A DNA stretch of 64,000 bases from Chelativorans alearensis. Its GTDB lineage: Bacteria > Pseudomonadota > Alphaproteobacteria > Rhizobiales > Rhizobiaceae. Each line of letters opens with the position of its first letter. The first letter of the stretch is position 1. This document shows positions 63,486 through 64,000 of the stretch, piece after piece. The stretch is taken from positions 248,001-312,000 of the forward strand of contig NZ_WQNI01000001.1 in NCBI RefSeq assembly GCF_010993735.1, given 5' to 3'. The position numbers were made by a program, and so were the translations under genes. The notes under the pieces were generated by a model. It worked only from the letters and a program-made list of their open reading frames with translations. It was not told where the DNA came from and made no database searches.

Positions 63486-63641
63486 GATGCCTCTCCCTTG
63501 AATCGTTTTTCTTCTACTTCTTCGAGGGATCGTACCCGCGATCAGGTAACCGCCGAAATAACAAATTGTTCTGAATGCGTTTCAAAAGCCGACTTCAGGT
63601 GCGGCGAGTTTGGCAGCGACGTACGCGCGGGCGTGCCTGTC

Positions 63642-63977
63642 CTACGAAGGCTGGATCGACGTGACGTTTCCCTCGCCATCGATGATGCAGCTCATCCTGC
63701 TGCCGGCGGCATCGAGTTCGACCTGGTAGTTGCCGGCGTCAAGCTGTTGCGAACTGACCGGGAGCACCCTGGCACCCTCTACCCCCACGGAGTTCGCCGC
63801 GGCACTCGCACACAAAAGCTGTAAGTCGGCGGGTGCCGTCTGATGACTGGACCGGGCCATCTCCTGTGGCGCGGGTTCGGGGCTCGAAGCACACCCGGCA
63901 AGCAGTATCAGGCTTGCCATGAAGACTCCGGTGGCGGACACACCTGGGCCCCTGAACTGAAGCGGCGACATCAGCAT
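63642..63977 (-). CDS. Small lipoprotein of unknown function
   Basis: This 111-residue protein has a lipoprotein signal with lipobox LLAGC (Cys29) and a mature part ending DAAGSRMSCIIDGEGNVTSI. The two Cys residues (Cys56 and the one in MSCI) may form a disulphide. The tail resembles short beta-rich lipoproteins found across Hyphomicrobiales, loosely like I78-type inhibitors, but this is weak. The ATG at 63977 has GAGAGGGG just upstream and gives a full signal; the ATG at 63920 would leave too short a signal. Confidence 0.65.
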   Translation of the reverse strand: MLMSPLQFRGPGVSATGVFMASLILLAGCASSPEPAPQEMARSSHQTAPADLQLLCASAAANSVGVEGARVLPVSSQQLDAGNYQVELDAAGSRMSCIIDGEGNVTSIQPS

Positions 63978-64000
63978 TGTTTCCCCTCTCCAATATGACG

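Overview
The window is high-GC DNA with dense, short-spaced operons, many GTG or overlapping ATGA starts, Tat-type solute-binding proteins and several palindromic intergenic repeats. This fits an alphaproteobacterium of the order Hyphomicrobiales (Rhizobiales), perhaps near the Phyllobacteriaceae. The three-hairpin anti-Shine-Dalgarno RNA at 57093-57215 supports the same order. No rRNA, tRNA, CRISPR array, phage gene or intact insertion sequence was seen.

Most of the window (about 1-55 kb) is a chain of carbohydrate uptake and catabolism clusters. In order: the end of an RbsA-type sugar importer with two permeases and an SMP-30 lactonase (1-3397); a small accessory patch with a DUF1629-type immunity gene, an AHH-nuclease toxin-like gene and gene debris (3472-6632); an aldo/keto reductase, a BtpA/SgcQ-like protein, an M42/SgcX-like peptidase, an FGGY kinase, a complete MalEFGK-type importer, a FucU/RbsD mutarotase and a ribokinase-family kinase (6721-18677); two small envelope proteins (18923-19541); a heterodimeric ABC exporter (19814-23595); an unexplained GC-rich hairpin-rich stretch (about 23700-24095); an Opp/Dpp-type importer with a GH51 arabinofuranosidase and an ArsR-like regulator (24170-32771); a single-gene ABC exporter (32921-34723); an AraC regulator facing a second MalEFGK-type operon that ends in a Gfo/Idh/MocA-aldo/keto reductase fusion (35092-42423); an orphan VapB antitoxin (42499-42693); and a divergent pair of operons, with a sialidase-like BNR protein, DapA-family lyase, PdxA-family dehydrogenase and SDR on one side, and a Dpp-type importer, DUF1537 sugar-acid kinase and FCD-GntR regulator on the other (42788-54577).

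The last 9 kb is more housekeeping in character: an HSL-family esterase, an Omp25-like outer-membrane protein, an alpha-r14-like sRNA, a MacAB/LolCDE-like efflux operon with a divergent TetR gene and an almost perfect operator palindrome, a MetE-C-like methyltransferase, and two secreted proteins of unknown function.

The catabolic clusters share one plan: an importer matched to a glycoside or acid-sugar, one or two entry enzymes (hydrolase, dehydrogenase, mutarotase or kinase) and a local regulator. The substrates named here (L-fucose or related aldoses, arabinosides, threonate-like acids) are inferences from gene families and neighbours.
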